From an uncultured Saprospiraceae bacterium (GTDB lineage: Bacteria; Bacteroidota; Bacteroidia; Chitinophagales; Saprospiraceae), in contig CALGAW010000025.1 in NCBI GenBank assembly GCA_937959115.1, positions 232,302 through 296,301 of the forward strand: a stretch of DNA of 64,000 bases, in the 5' to 3' direction. Within the stretch, counting starts at the first letter, position 1, and each line of letters begins with the position of its first letter. The translations under genes and the position numbers were made by a program. This document shows positions 1-9,200 of this stretch, one piece after another. Below the pieces are notes generated by a model. That model did no database searches. It was not told the DNA's origin and was given only the letters and a program-made list of their open reading frames with translations.

Positions 1-152
1 TATTCAAAGGTAGGTGCTACATCGAACCTCAAATCCACTTTAATTATTGGCCAATAGACACCAACACCCCTGCAGAATTTATAGCAAAAGAGGTTGACAC
101 AAGCAACTACTTTTTCTTTGAGCCCAATATTTATCTAGGAGTAAAATTCTAA
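1..152 (+). CDS. C-terminal fragment of a probable outer-membrane beta-barrel protein
   Basis: The frame is open from base 3 and stops at 150-152, giving 49 residues; the rest lies outside the window. The fragment ends in LGVKF, an alternating strand with a terminal aromatic residue. That is the usual ending of beta-barrel outer-membrane proteins in Gram-negative bacteria. The preceding residues alternate polar and aromatic side chains (HFNYW, SNYFFF), which also fits membrane strands. The family cannot be named from this fragment. A cytoplasmic protein is possible but less likely. Confidence 0.5.
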   Translation, partial: FKGRCYIEPQIHFNYWPIDTNTPAEFIAKEVDTSNYFFFEPNIYLGVKF

Positions 153-394
153 TCGCTTGGCAGCTTCTAGAATAAACACTCAATAAAAATGCTAAATTGT
201 TATACCTGTGATCGAGTCTTCGCATCGTTCAAACCCAAGGAATCAAGTCACGAAAGACCACTGGTGCACTGAAGGGGGGAAAGACCTCAGCCTGCCTTCC
301 GTTTAGCTGGCAGGCTGGATTGCAAATCCTAGGTATTCTGAAGCATAAGTCAAGCCCTGCAGGTGACACGAACGTTCACTGGATAAAATAAAAC
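153..394. other. Intergenic stretch with a GC-rich hairpin
   Basis: No credible ORF lies here. A 9-bp perfect inverted repeat (CAGCCTGCC at 288-296 pairing with 309-317, 12-nt loop) stands out from the AT-rich surroundings. It lies between the end of the left-edge gene and the end of the convergent DinB-like gene. It has no T-run, so it may be a weak shared terminator or a fragment of a dispersed repeat. Confidence 0.35.
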
Positions 395-946
395 CTACTG
401 TTTAGAATCAATCACGTATTTTTCCTTATAAATTCTCAAATGATCATTTGTATGTAAAATGGTAAAATAGACAAACTCACGGATCGTACATTTCCCAATA
501 ACTGGATGAGGCAGCACATAAACACTCATTTCCTCCTCTTTCCATTTATCAAGTGCCTTGACAAAATCCTCCAATTCTTTCTCAAAACGACGAATCAATT
601 CTGGTCGTTCAAACATACGTCCTGGAGCCGCTTCATAAGCACTAGGTACATCAACATCAACACTCATTATTTTGGCTTTATACTTTTCGAACATCTCATC
701 AAATGTTCGCTCTTGTCGATTACATTTTCCGAACATCGCTTTAAGTCCCAATTTCGGCATCAACATTCCTTTACTGACCGCTTTCGTGCTTTTGATGAGA
801 TGATACAAGTGTTCTGCAATCGTCCATTTACCAGAGACTAATTCCTCATTGAATTGAGACTCAGGCTGTCCGTTTATCCAATCAATCGTCTCCTGAAAGC
901 TTTGTTTTAAATCATTAACGAGTTGATCCTTAGTGGGAATTTCCAT
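395..946 (-). CDS. DinB-like (DinB_2) four-helix metalloprotein
   Basis: The 183-residue protein has the features of the DinB/YfiT superfamily, four-helix-bundle proteins that bind a divalent metal through three histidines and are often thiol-dependent transferases or hydrolases. Visible candidates are the histidines of WTIAEHLYHL (residues about 41-50) and the C-terminal HTNDHLRIY helix (about 164-172), which matches the usual HxxxH pair. There is no signal peptide or membrane segment, so it is cytoplasmic. It is divergent from the HxlR regulator at 1051 and shares a 104-bp intergenic region containing a palindrome, so it is probably that regulator's target. The substrate cannot be predicted. 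The DinB family call is firm; the biochemical role is unknown. Confidence 0.8.
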   Translation of the reverse strand: MEIPTKDQLVNDLKQSFQETIDWINGQPESQFNEELVSGKWTIAEHLYHLIKSTKAVSKGMLMPKLGLKAMFGKCNRQERTFDEMFEKYKAKIMSVDVDVPSAYEAAPGRMFERPELIRRFEKELEDFVKALDKWKEEEMSVYVLPHPVIGKCTIREFVYFTILHTNDHLRIYKEKYVIDSKQ

Positions 947-972
947 AACAATTGTATTTTTAAATGTTTATA

Positions 973-987
973 GTTACTTTTAGTAAC
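973..987. promoter_or_regulatory. Candidate HxlR operator (GTTACTtttAGTAAC palindrome)
   Basis: A perfect 6-bp inverted repeat with a 3-bp spacer lies in the divergent DinB-like/hxlR intergenic region. An extra half site AGTAAC sits at 1045-1050, just before the hxlR start. HxlR-type winged-helix dimers bind short palindromes of this size, often in their own promoter. Both position and symmetry fit autoregulation plus control of the DinB-like gene. No binding data can be read from sequence. Confidence 0.5.
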
Positions 988-1050
988 CGAATCAAAGATA
1001 AGGATCAAATAATCAATATCAAATAACTAACAGCCGTAAAACTAAGTAAC

Positions 1051-1452
1051 ATGAAGATAACTAATGCTGATAATCAATCACTTAAGCTTAAAAATAAAAT
1101 CGAAGTTTTTTTCATAAGGTCCATTAAGAATCGTAAAAAGAAAGGTTTCTGTATTACAAAAGATTTAATGGCAATGGTGATGGATAAGTGGAGTTTATTC
1201 ATCATTTACAACCTTGCCTACTATGAAACACTTCGTTTTGGCGAACTCAAATCAAATATTAGAGGAATCTCTTCAAGAATGCTGTCCGTTACACTAAAAA
1301 AGCTAGAGAGCCACCAGATCATCAAGCGAAAAGTATATGCGGAAGTACCACCCAAAGTTGAATATAAGCTCACACCATTCGGTATAGAATTGGCAGAAAA
1401 AAGTGTGGATCTAAACGAATGGCTCCTAGACAATCACATAAAAGGAAGTTAA
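1051..1452 (+). CDS. HxlR family winged-helix transcriptional regulator
   Basis: The 133-residue protein carries the full HxlR domain (about residues 34-128): DKWSLFIIYNL, then LRFGELKSNIRGISSRMLSVTLKKLE as the recognition helix, then the wing PPKVEYKLTPFG. A cysteine at position 34 lies just before the first helix, where redox- or electrophile-sensing HxlR/YodB-type regulators often have their reactive cysteine. This makes thiol-stress sensing plausible but unproven. Its N-terminal extension of about 30 lysine-rich residues is longer than usual. It is divergent from the DinB-like gene, which it probably controls together with itself through the palindrome at 973-987. Confidence 0.9.
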   Translation: MKITNADNQSLKLKNKIEVFFIRSIKNRKKKGFCITKDLMAMVMDKWSLFIIYNLAYYETLRFGELKSNIRGISSRMLSVTLKKLESHQIIKRKVYAEVPPKVEYKLTPFGIELAEKSVDLNEWLLDNHIKGS

Positions 1453-1667
1453 TAAAGGATACGATTAACTAGAAGCAAACTCTTCAGAGAATAAAGCAAA
1501 TAGTCCTTCTTATTAATGTTAAATCCGTTGTTGTATACCCTTATCAAAACAGTGGTAGAAGGAACAAAAAATCAAATCTATCTAAAGTTAAACTTTTATT
1601 CCTTATTCTTGTTTATTTGATAGGATTATGAGCAACATGAAACCTCAACAAACGAGCTCTATCTAAA

Positions 1668-1853
1668 ATGACACCACACTCAAAAAATAAAATCAGCAAA
1701 ATAAGTCAGTCAGTAAAAAAGCAAAACCTCCCTTCAAAAATATGCCCCATCTGTCTCCGTCCTTTTAGCTGGCGAAAAAAATGGGAAAGAAATTGGGACA
1801 ATGTGAAATACTGCAGCGAACGCTGTAAACGAAACAAAAGAAATGAAGCATAG
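1668..1853 (+). CDS. DUF2256 zinc-ribbon-like small protein
   Basis: The 61-residue basic protein has CPIC (C26, C29), the family-typical [13 protein letters not shown] block, and YCSERC (C49, C53). This is the Cys4 pattern of DUF2256, presumably binding one zinc. DUF2256 genes commonly sit beside or fuse to cryptochrome/photolyase-related genes. Here its stop overlaps the start of such a gene by 11 nt, implying translational coupling. The 215-nt gap upstream (1453-1667) contains no other gene. The molecular function of DUF2256 is not known to me. Identification is firm because both the motif and the context agree. Confidence 0.85.
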   Translation: MTPHSKNKISKISQSVKKQNLPSKICPICLRPFSWRKKWERNWDNVKYCSERCKRNKRNEA

Positions 1854-3312
1854 CGTTAATCTGATCTTTCCACACCAACTATTCTCAACGTGCCCGCTCC
1901 TAGAAAATGGAAATGAGATATACCTCATCGAAGAATACCTTTACTTCAAACAATACAAATTCCACAAACAGAAAATCACGTTCCATAGAGCATCAATGAA
2001 GTTCTATTATGATTATCTCAAAGGTCTAGGAAAAACAGTCCACTACATCCAATCAGATAACCCACTATCAGACATTAGAACATTTACTAAAGAGATACAA
2101 GACCAAGCGATTACCGAGATTCAAGTCCTAGAACCAACCGATGACTGGTTGGAGCAGCGAATTCGTGCGGCAGCCAAAGGATGTACCATTAAAATCTACC
2201 CAGATCCACAGTTTCTAAATACGAAAAATGACCTCTCTACTTTTTTTAGACCGGACAAAAAATCGTTCTTCCAAACTACATTCTATAAACAACAACGGAA
2301 AAAACGTAGCATTTTAATGACCGAAGACAACCAACCCGTCGGCGGCAAATGGACATATGATAAAGAAAACCGTAAAAAGTACCCGAAAAGCAAAACACCG
2401 CCCGCGGTCTATTTCCCTGACAGAAGTGACTTTTGGGACGAAGCCGTTGAATATACAACTCGTAATTTCGCAGATAACCCTGGCGTCGTTTCAAAAGACC
2501 GACTCTACCCAATTACACACAAAGAAGCAAGCGATTGGCTCGATCAGTTCCTAACCTTCCGTTTTTTCGATTTCGGAGTCTACGAAGACGCAATTGTACA
2601 TGGTCAGTCCATTTTAAATCACAGTGTCCTTTCCCCTCTACTCAATGTGGGATTGATCCGTCCAGAAGAAGTCGTCAACAGAAGCCTTGCATTCGCTCAA
2701 AAGGAGAATATCCCAATCAACTCAACAGAAGGATTCATTCGCCAAATTATTGGATGGCGAGAATTTATCAGAGGAATGTATATCTGCAAAGGCAGAACCT
2801 CCCGTACCCTTAACTACTGGAATTTTAATCGAAAAATACCACCCTCCTTCTACGACGGCACCACTGGCATTTTACCGATTGATGAAACAATCAAGAAAAT
2901 ACTCAATACTGGCTACTGCCACCACATCGAACGATTGATGATACTAGGAAATTTCATGCTTTTATGCGAATTCGACCCAGATGAAGTATACCGCTGGTTT
3001 ATGGAATTATTCATCGATGCTTACGATTGGGTGATGGTCCCAAATGTTTATGGAATGTGCCTGTTCGCAGATGGTGGAACATTTGCAACAAAACCATACA
3101 TTGGTGGCTCAAACTACATCAAAAAAATGAGCAATTATGCAAAAGGAGACTGGGAAGCCACTTGGGATGGTCTATTCTGGCGTTTCGTTGCAAACCATCA
3201 AGACTTCTTCCGCTCAAACCCTAGAACATCAATGCTAGCACACACCTACAACAAGATGTCAGAAGAAAAACGCAAAGCACATATGGAACATGCAAATTCA
3301 TTCCTAAAATAA
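1843..3312 (+). CDS. Cryptochrome/photolyase-related protein (DPRP family), apparently without the Fe-S cysteines
   Basis: The 489-residue flavoprotein is of the deoxyribodipyrimidine photolyase-related family, whose studied members repair (6-4) photoproducts with blue light or act as photoreceptors. The N-terminal antenna domain begins NLIFPHQLF and continues through [13 protein letters not shown]. The FAD domain includes the [15 protein letters not shown] block (about 359-373), [10 protein letters not shown] and [13 protein letters not shown]. Characterised members such as Agrobacterium PhrB bind a 4Fe-4S cluster through four cysteines, three of them in the C-terminal loop after MS(N/D)Y. 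Here that loop reads [20 protein letters not shown] (about 429-448) with no cysteine, and the position before the HHI helix is also not cysteine. The gene overlaps the DUF2256 gene by 11 nt. The family call is firm; loss of the cluster is inferred from remembered alignments. Confidence 0.85.
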   Translation: MKHSVNLIFPHQLFSTCPLLENGNEIYLIEEYLYFKQYKFHKQKITFHRASMKFYYDYLKGLGKTVHYIQSDNPLSDIRTFTKEIQDQAITEIQVLEPTDDWLEQRIRAAAKGCTIKIYPDPQFLNTKNDLSTFFRPDKKSFFQTTFYKQQRKKRSILMTEDNQPVGGKWTYDKENRKKYPKSKTPPAVYFPDRSDFWDEAVEYTTRNFADNPGVVSKDRLYPITHKEASDWLDQFLTFRFFDFGVYEDAIVHGQSILNHSVLSPLLNVGLIRPEEVVNRSLAFAQKENIPINSTEGFIRQIIGWREFIRGMYICKGRTSRTLNYWNFNRKIPPSFYDGTTGILPIDETIKKILNTGYCHHIERLMILGNFMLLCEFDPDEVYRWFMELFIDAYDWVMVPNVYGMCLFADGGTFATKPYIGGSNYIKKMSNYAKGDWEATWDGLFWRFVANHQDFFRSNPRTSMLAHTYNKMSEEKRKAHMEHANSFLK

Positions 3313-3444
3313 AAGCTGCGCTAAATAGTTGTAATAATCTGTCACAAAACTAAAATCTATGCTTCATCTGTGTTAATCGGTGGTGCAATTCGGTTCTACT
3401 GTTTTAAGAATCTCCAAGTGATACAAAGATCCAACAAGAACAAA

Positions 3445-4167
3445 TCAATAAGATAAAACAAGAAAAACGTTCAACACCGTTGCCCCAACAAACAACAATC
3501 CTTGCTTCCAATCCTCTAAATACCAAGGCCGCACCTCCTTATCACCTTCCAGTTTCACACGAAACGGCAACTCCTTCTTCTGAGCAAATCCCTTCAACGT
3601 TTTCAGCAAATAAGCTCGATCCTCCTCCTTCATAGTTTGTGGCTGCAACCGAACACGCTTGTCACTTGTTTGGATAATAAATTGCTGACCAGAGGTCTCA
3701 AACCCCTTAATTTCCTTCCAGCTCACCTTCTTAGAAAACCCATACTCAAAAACCTTAAACTGTTCTTTGGTAAGCTGGTAAGACTGAAGCTCATTCCGCT
3801 CACGATAATACTTGCTAACGAGTAAACCGATCACGAAAGTAGAAGCCAGCACAGATTGATTTGTCGTTACTTCAGATTGATCCAAAAACAGACCAGGCAA
3901 GGATAAAACGATCAATGCAATAAACTGATAATACAACAAGCGTTCAAAGCTCCATCCTGTGAAAGGCAGTATCCGTAATTTGTCTTTCGCAATTCGAGTA
4001 GTAATTGCTTGATTTCGCCAAGAAGTCTCCAGCCAATAAATAGGAAGTGAAAGCACTAATAATCCCATAAATCCAGTAAATCCAATCCATTCAAGACTAT
4101 AAAACACATAGCCTCCAAGGATCGTCATGATCAACCACAACACAAATACGTACTTCGGATACCCCAT
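3445..4167 (-). CDS. Membrane protein with YcxB-like cytosolic domain
   Basis: The 240-residue protein has two hydrophobic segments near the N-terminus (about 5-50), two more in the middle (about 72-93 and 105-122), a soluble domain (about 130-215) and a final hydrophobic helix at the C-terminus. The soluble part contains YQLTKEQFKVFE and VSWKEIKGFETSGQQFIIQT. This is the pattern of the YcxB-like/bacterial PH-like fold, in which a short beta domain follows paired membrane helices. No catalytic motif is visible and the role is unknown. The next minus-strand gene (4213-4848) lies 45 nt upstream, so the two may be co-transcribed. Confidence 0.6.
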   Translation of the reverse strand: MGYPKYVFVLWLIMTILGGYVFYSLEWIGFTGFMGLLVLSLPIYWLETSWRNQAITTRIAKDKLRILPFTGWSFERLLYYQFIALIVLSLPGLFLDQSEVTTNQSVLASTFVIGLLVSKYYRERNELQSYQLTKEQFKVFEYGFSKKVSWKEIKGFETSGQQFIIQTSDKRVRLQPQTMKEEDRAYLLKTLKGFAQKKELPFRVKLEGDKEVRPWYLEDWKQGLLFVGATVLNVFLVLSY

Positions 4168-4212
4168 TCCACTAAAGTTTTAAGATAAACCAATTAACCA
4201 ATAACAATTCGA

Positions 4213-4848
4213 TCAATATCTCCTTGATTTTCGAACCCATTTGTTCGCTGTTGATCCAGGAATACTCGAATCCCATTCATAATAGATCCACTTCCCTACT
4301 CGCTTCCCATTCCGCACTCTCCCCTTAACAACCGTAAAGTCATCCACATTTTTCAAATCATCCGTCAGCAATAAATTATGCTTGATTTTGCCAGAATACT
4401 GATCCTTCAAGGCACGCAAAATCACTAGCTCTTGATGTGTTTTCTTGATGGTGGTAATAAAGGCATTATATTGCTCTGGCTGATTCCCCTTCACCCCTGT
4501 TACTTGAACAAACTCCTTCAAATCCTGATACAATCGCTTACATCGCACAGCATCAGACAAACTCAATCGGTCAGCAGTCTTTTTACTAAAGTAGATATGA
4601 TACAACGCCCCATCTTCAAACCCAGTACAATCAGCCGAATCAAAGGATATTGAATCAGGAAGCATGCCCTTATAACCCCGTACCACTCTTGCCAATCCAC
4701 TTGATGCATCAAATCTTATATCTGCGATCACAGGTGTTTGATCTACCAATTCTAGACTAAAAGGAGTTGACTCATTACAAATGCATGCAAAACAGCTATT
4801 TACGGAAAAGGATAACCCAAATATCAGTCCCCAAATATATCGTATCAT
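4213..4848 (-). CDS. Secreted protein with CxC N-terminus (NTR/TIMP-like?) and MORN-like tail
   Basis: The 211-residue protein starts with a signal peptide ending near SCFACIC. The mature part begins with a Cys-x-Cys segment and continues with ARVVRGYKG, SFDSADCTGF, LYHIYFSK and CKRL. The order of an N-terminal CxC, a basic beta hairpin, and later paired cysteines resembles the netrin/TIMP-like (NTR) fold. I make this assignment from pattern only. Near the C-terminus GRVRNGKRVGKWIYYE is a single MORN/YwqK-like repeat, common in Bacteroidota lipoproteins and envelope proteins. It could also be a lipoprotein if one of the early cysteines is lipidated. Function unknown. Confidence 0.5.
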   Translation of the reverse strand: MIRYIWGLIFGLSFSVNSCFACICNESTPFSLELVDQTPVIADIRFDASSGLARVVRGYKGMLPDSISFDSADCTGFEDGALYHIYFSKKTADRLSLSDAVRCKRLYQDLKEFVQVTGVKGNQPEQYNAFITTIKKTHQELVILRALKDQYSGKIKHNLLLTDDLKNVDDFTVVKGRVRNGKRVGKWIYYEWDSSIPGSTANKWVRKSRRY

Positions 4849-4869
4849 TTAAAGATAATTTTAACAAAA

Positions 4870-5670
4870 ATGTACATAAATTATGAACTAACACTATCTT
4901 TGGCTTTCTTTTTAACGAAAAATCTGAAAGTGGTACAGGAATACGATAAATATACAGAGGAAGACTTCAACGTATGGAAGCTATTATTTGATGAGCAAAT
5001 GCAGCAATTACCAACCATCGCTTCAAGTTCTTATATTAAAGGCCTTGAAAACGTGCAGTTTAAAAATTCCGAAATTCCAAATTTTACTGCCGTAAACAAA
5101 TTGCTTCAAGAAGCCACAGGTTGGAAAATCCATGTAGTGCCTGGCATTATTGAAACACTTCCATTTTTCCAAAACTTGTCCAACCAAGAATTCCCAGCCA
5201 CCACTTGGCTTCGAAAAATGAGTCAACTGAAGTACATTCAAGAACCTGATATGTTTCATGACGTCTTTGGACATGTCCCACTGCTCAGTGATCCTGTTTT
5301 TTGTCAATACCTAAAAGGATTAAGTAAGATCGCCCTAGACTATATAGACAATGCGAATGTCCTAGAACTCATGGCTCGAGTCTATTGGTTTACCGTTGAG
5401 TTTGGCTTGATTAGAGAAGACGGTGTTGTAAAAATCTATGGCGCAGGCTTAATTTCTTCACCTGGTGAATCATTGTTTAGCCTAAGCAGTTCCGACCTAC
5501 ATCGCCCATTTTCAGTAAAAGAAATCCTCGCTACCTCCTACTTCAATGACCGATATCAAGTTCAATATTTTGTAGCAGATTCTTACCAACAAATGTATGA
5601 TGCATTGGATGAGATCAGAACAGAAATTGAGCGATACGTTGCAGAAGAGATTGAAGTAAAGCCTGCATAA
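4870..5670 (+). CDS. phhA: Phenylalanine 4-hydroxylase (phenylalanine 4-monooxygenase)
   Basis: This non-heme iron, tetrahydropterin-dependent enzyme converts phenylalanine to tyrosine in the cytoplasm. The 266-residue length matches bacterial single-domain enzymes. The iron ligands are visible: H130 and H135 in PDMFHDVFGHVPLL and E177 in WFTVEFGL. The segment GAGLISSPGE, also family-typical, follows. The first 20 residues (MYINYELTLSLAFFLTKNLK) are not typical, and homology begins at about residue 24, so a GTG at 4930 may be the true start. The gene stands alone. A tyrosine-ammonia-lyase-like enzyme is encoded 41 kb away, so tyrosine made here could feed it, but nothing in the sequence links the two. 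Confidence 0.9.
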   Translation: MYINYELTLSLAFFLTKNLKVVQEYDKYTEEDFNVWKLLFDEQMQQLPTIASSSYIKGLENVQFKNSEIPNFTAVNKLLQEATGWKIHVVPGIIETLPFFQNLSNQEFPATTWLRKMSQLKYIQEPDMFHDVFGHVPLLSDPVFCQYLKGLSKIALDYIDNANVLELMARVYWFTVEFGLIREDGVVKIYGAGLISSPGESLFSLSSSDLHRPFSVKEILATSYFNDRYQVQYFVADSYQQMYDALDEIRTEIERYVAEEIEVKPA

Positions 5671-5675
5671 GCACA

Positions 5676-5712
5676 AAAAAAAGCGACCCCGGTCTATGAA
5701 GTCGCTTTAACT
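5676..5712 (+). terminator. Hairpin terminator after phenylalanine hydroxylase
   Basis: An 8-bp perfect stem AAAGCGAC (5680-5687) / GTCGCTTT (5701-5708) begins 9 nt after the stop codon, with an A-run before it and a short T-run after it. Confidence 0.7.
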
Positions 5713-5914
5713 CGTTGTAAATAAAATTACGTTATAACCCTTTTAACTAACCTTAATAGGAACAACGAGCATATCTTTAGAGACCAAAAACTGTACCAAC
5801 AGGCAAATTTTGATCTTGCAATCAAACTTTTAATAGAATATTTTGAGCATAGTCTCTTATGACTACTTTACATTTCTAAGATACACAAAATAATTAGTAA
5901 AACAAAATTTTATT

Positions 5915-6065
5915 TGGGGCCATCCCTGCATGTACCACTGAAAATTTTTCAGTAGTACATACACGGTCGCTCCATTCCATACTGCGCTTCGCTTCGGTGC
6001 TGCGCACGGCTCCTTGCAGTCGCCCATTCCATGCAGCTTGTCCGCTTCAAATACTAATAGTCGCA
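5915..6065. repeat. GC-richer intergenic element, probable dispersed repeat, with an internal palindrome
   Basis: This island sits in a 548-nt gap (5671-6218) with no convincing gene. It starts TTTGGGGCCATCCCTGC and is much richer in GC than its flanks, with CGCTTCGCTTCGG-type runs. It resembles the noncoding repeat family scattered between Bacteroidota genes, and the island at 31925-32060 starts in a similar way. A near-perfect palindrome lies at 5932-5958 (GTAC-n-ACTGAAAA pairing with its complement). A 70-residue ORF on the minus strand across it has no family features. Confidence 0.4.
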
Positions 6066-6218
6066 ACAGATCCAAGAAAAACAGGTCACAATTCTAGAAC
6101 ATATATAAAAATACTTTCTTATTGATTAAAATTTGATGATCAAATATTTATATTTGCTAAGCAATCACCACCCATAATTATTTATTAATTGATAAATCTC
6201 ACTTAACCTAAACTAATT

Positions 6219-9200
6219 ATGAAAAAAGAATGCACCATTTCCCTCCTCCTCTTCTTATTACTTACATTTTGTACATTTGATTCTTATGCCTCAGAAATTA
6301 AATCAACCACGAATTGTGATCCTAATCCTTCAACTGACTGCTTAAAAACAACATCAAGTAAACCGCTCCAGGCTAAACTTCCTACAAACAATAAAAACAA
6401 CATTGCAGAAATTTGTGACAACGGCTATGACGATGATGGCGATGGCTATGTTGATTGCTATGATACTGAATGCATTTGCAATGACAGTGATTGCTCAGTA
6501 GACGTGAAACCAAATGTTCTCGAAGCAGTTCTAGATTGGGAAAGCAATACCAATCACGCATCAATTAATGCTTCCCCATTCGTGGCCAATTTAAATCCAA
6601 ATGTGGATAGTTTGCCAGAGGTAATTGTTTGTGCCGCCACCGCATCAATTACAACAGTGCATCCATTCCAAATCCTCATTTTCGCTGGTGATGGAAGCAA
6701 CAAAACCGCTCCAGACATTCTCGATGTAGGCACGTTCGATGGCTATCCAATGAATCATCCTGCCATAGCCGATGTCAATGGTGATGGAATACCAGAGTTG
6801 GCTATTGTTGGCTTAAACAGTGAAATTCGAGTGTTCACAGACTATACGCCTGGTGCCAATCCTCCAATGACTCAAATGATGATATCAACAGGCCTCACTG
6901 ACGTCAGAGGCCAGAATCTACATTATGCAGACTTTGACCAAGACGGAACCCCAGAAATCTACGCTGGAAACGATGTCTTTCAATTTGATTTCACTAATCC
7001 ATTTAATCCTACACTAGCAAAAGTCCTAGATGGAGTCGGGGCCGATGGGAGACTGATTTGGGCAAATGCTGGACAACCGAACTCCAATTCTATTGCAGCT
7101 GACTTTTTAAGCGCAGCTGATTGCGGCGATCCTGATTGCGATGGATTGGAAATTGCTGCTGGATATCAAATCTACTCAGTAGACCTTGACTTCACTGATG
7201 GTGATGGGTTAGAAATAAAAGTACAACGCGACTTAAAAGTGATTTCAGGGATCACAGATTGGTATGATGGCTACACCACTGCTGCTGACCTAAATCAGGA
7301 TGGTGTCATGGATGTTGTAGTCAATAGTAGATTCCAAGCCAATTATGGCCTATATCTATGGGATAAGAATGGACTTATTCGGTTCTTTCAACATCCTACC
7401 AGCACAAATCCAACAGGAACGGGAGGAATGCCTACAATCGCAAATGTATTTGATGATAGAACTACAGGAGCGACAACTGATTTACCTGAAATTGTTGTCT
7501 GTTCAGCATTAAAACTAAATGCGTACAATCTCAATGCTGCTATCCAAAATCCCGCAGCTCCCTTTTGGTGGAGCCTAACAACAACAGATGCATCAGGTGT
7601 TACAGGAGCCACCGCATTCGATTTTAATGGTGATGATATTCAGGAAATTGTATACCGAGACCAGAATAATCTTCGGATTATGTATGGAGGCCCCGCTCCA
7701 TTCCCGCCTGGAGTAGATGCTCAACGAAATTGGTATACTTTTGCTTCAGGCTCAGGTACCTTCACCGAATATCCAGTAGTTGCAGATGTCGATAATGACA
7801 GAGAGGCTGAAATCATCTACACTACATATCCATTTCAAGGGACTAACGGGGCTGATTACCGCGGTCGTCTTAGGGTGATCCAGTCAAATAGCTCAACTGG
7901 GAGCTGGATGTCTGCTAGGCAAGTTTGGAACCAATATGGATATTTCGTCACACATGTAAATGACGATTTAACAATTCCCGCCCAACAACAAAACCATATA
8001 CTCGAATTCCCCACCGGTAGCGGCAATCTCGTATTCAACAAGGTTTTAGTCCAAACCCCACTATTAGACAAGGATTTCGAACCTTATTTACCTGTGGGGG
8101 ATGGTACGATTAGTTTAGATACTGTCATTTGTAATGGTAACACCTACGAAATCACAACCACTGTCTGTAACATAGGGAATAATATATTGCGTTCAGGCAC
8201 TCCAATCACCTTCTATGGTAGCGATCCTACAACTACAAATGCGCCAATCATTGGCTCAGATGTTACCGCATCAAACCTAGCAATAGATAGTTGTACCCAG
8301 CTTGTTTCCGTTATTCCCAAACCAATTACAGGCTTTGTCTATTCGGTCATTAATGATGATGGATCTCTTCCGACACCATTTAATCTGTCTACTGATTTTC
8401 CGTCATCATCGATAGAAGAGTGCGATTACTCAAACAATATGGATGGTGGTCCATACGAGTTCATCATACCACTATTAGACCTAGGTCCCGATGTAGACAT
8501 CTGTCAAAACGACACGTTTCAATTCTTCAATGCTGGGACTGGCTTTGTCAATTATACTTGGCAGGATGGGAGCAGTGATTCCACTTTTGCAGCAAATGGT
8601 CCTGGTATTTACTGGGTAAATGTCACTGATTATTGTGGAACTATGCATGCAGATACTGTCATAGTAATTGAACCGATTGAAATTGGAATTTCTTTTGCAA
8701 CAGATAGCGTCAGTTGTTATGGTATAAGCGATGGCATGGTTACCGCAAATACGACAGGAGGAATAGCCCCATATACTTATCAATGGGACACTGGAGATAC
8801 GACCATTACAGTTACAGGTCTAAGTGCAGGAGCTTATGTACTTTCTGTTACGGATAGCAATGGTTGCTTAAAAACCCAAACCGTTAATGTTAAAGAGCCA
8901 ACATTGTTTGGATGTGATATCACCGCTACCGATGTCACTTGTTTTGGCAATAATAACGGTACGGCTTCTGTAAGTCTGATTGGCGGAACTCCAGGTTATA
9001 GCTTCTTGTGGGATACGACCGCCTCCAATCAAACCACTCAGACTGCAATTGGACTGACAGCGGGCACTTATGATCTAACAGTCACTGACAGTCAGGGTTG
9101 TCCCTCCTTGTGTTCAGTTACCATTAATGAACCTGAAAAACTAAAAGTTTTTGTAAGTACTGTAAATGTCTCCTGCATTGGGCTTTCGGATGGTTCTATC

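Noticed and set aside
5863..6075. 70-residue minus-strand ORF across the intergenic island
   Set aside because: It reads through a palindrome and a GC-rich repeat, and has no recognisable motif.
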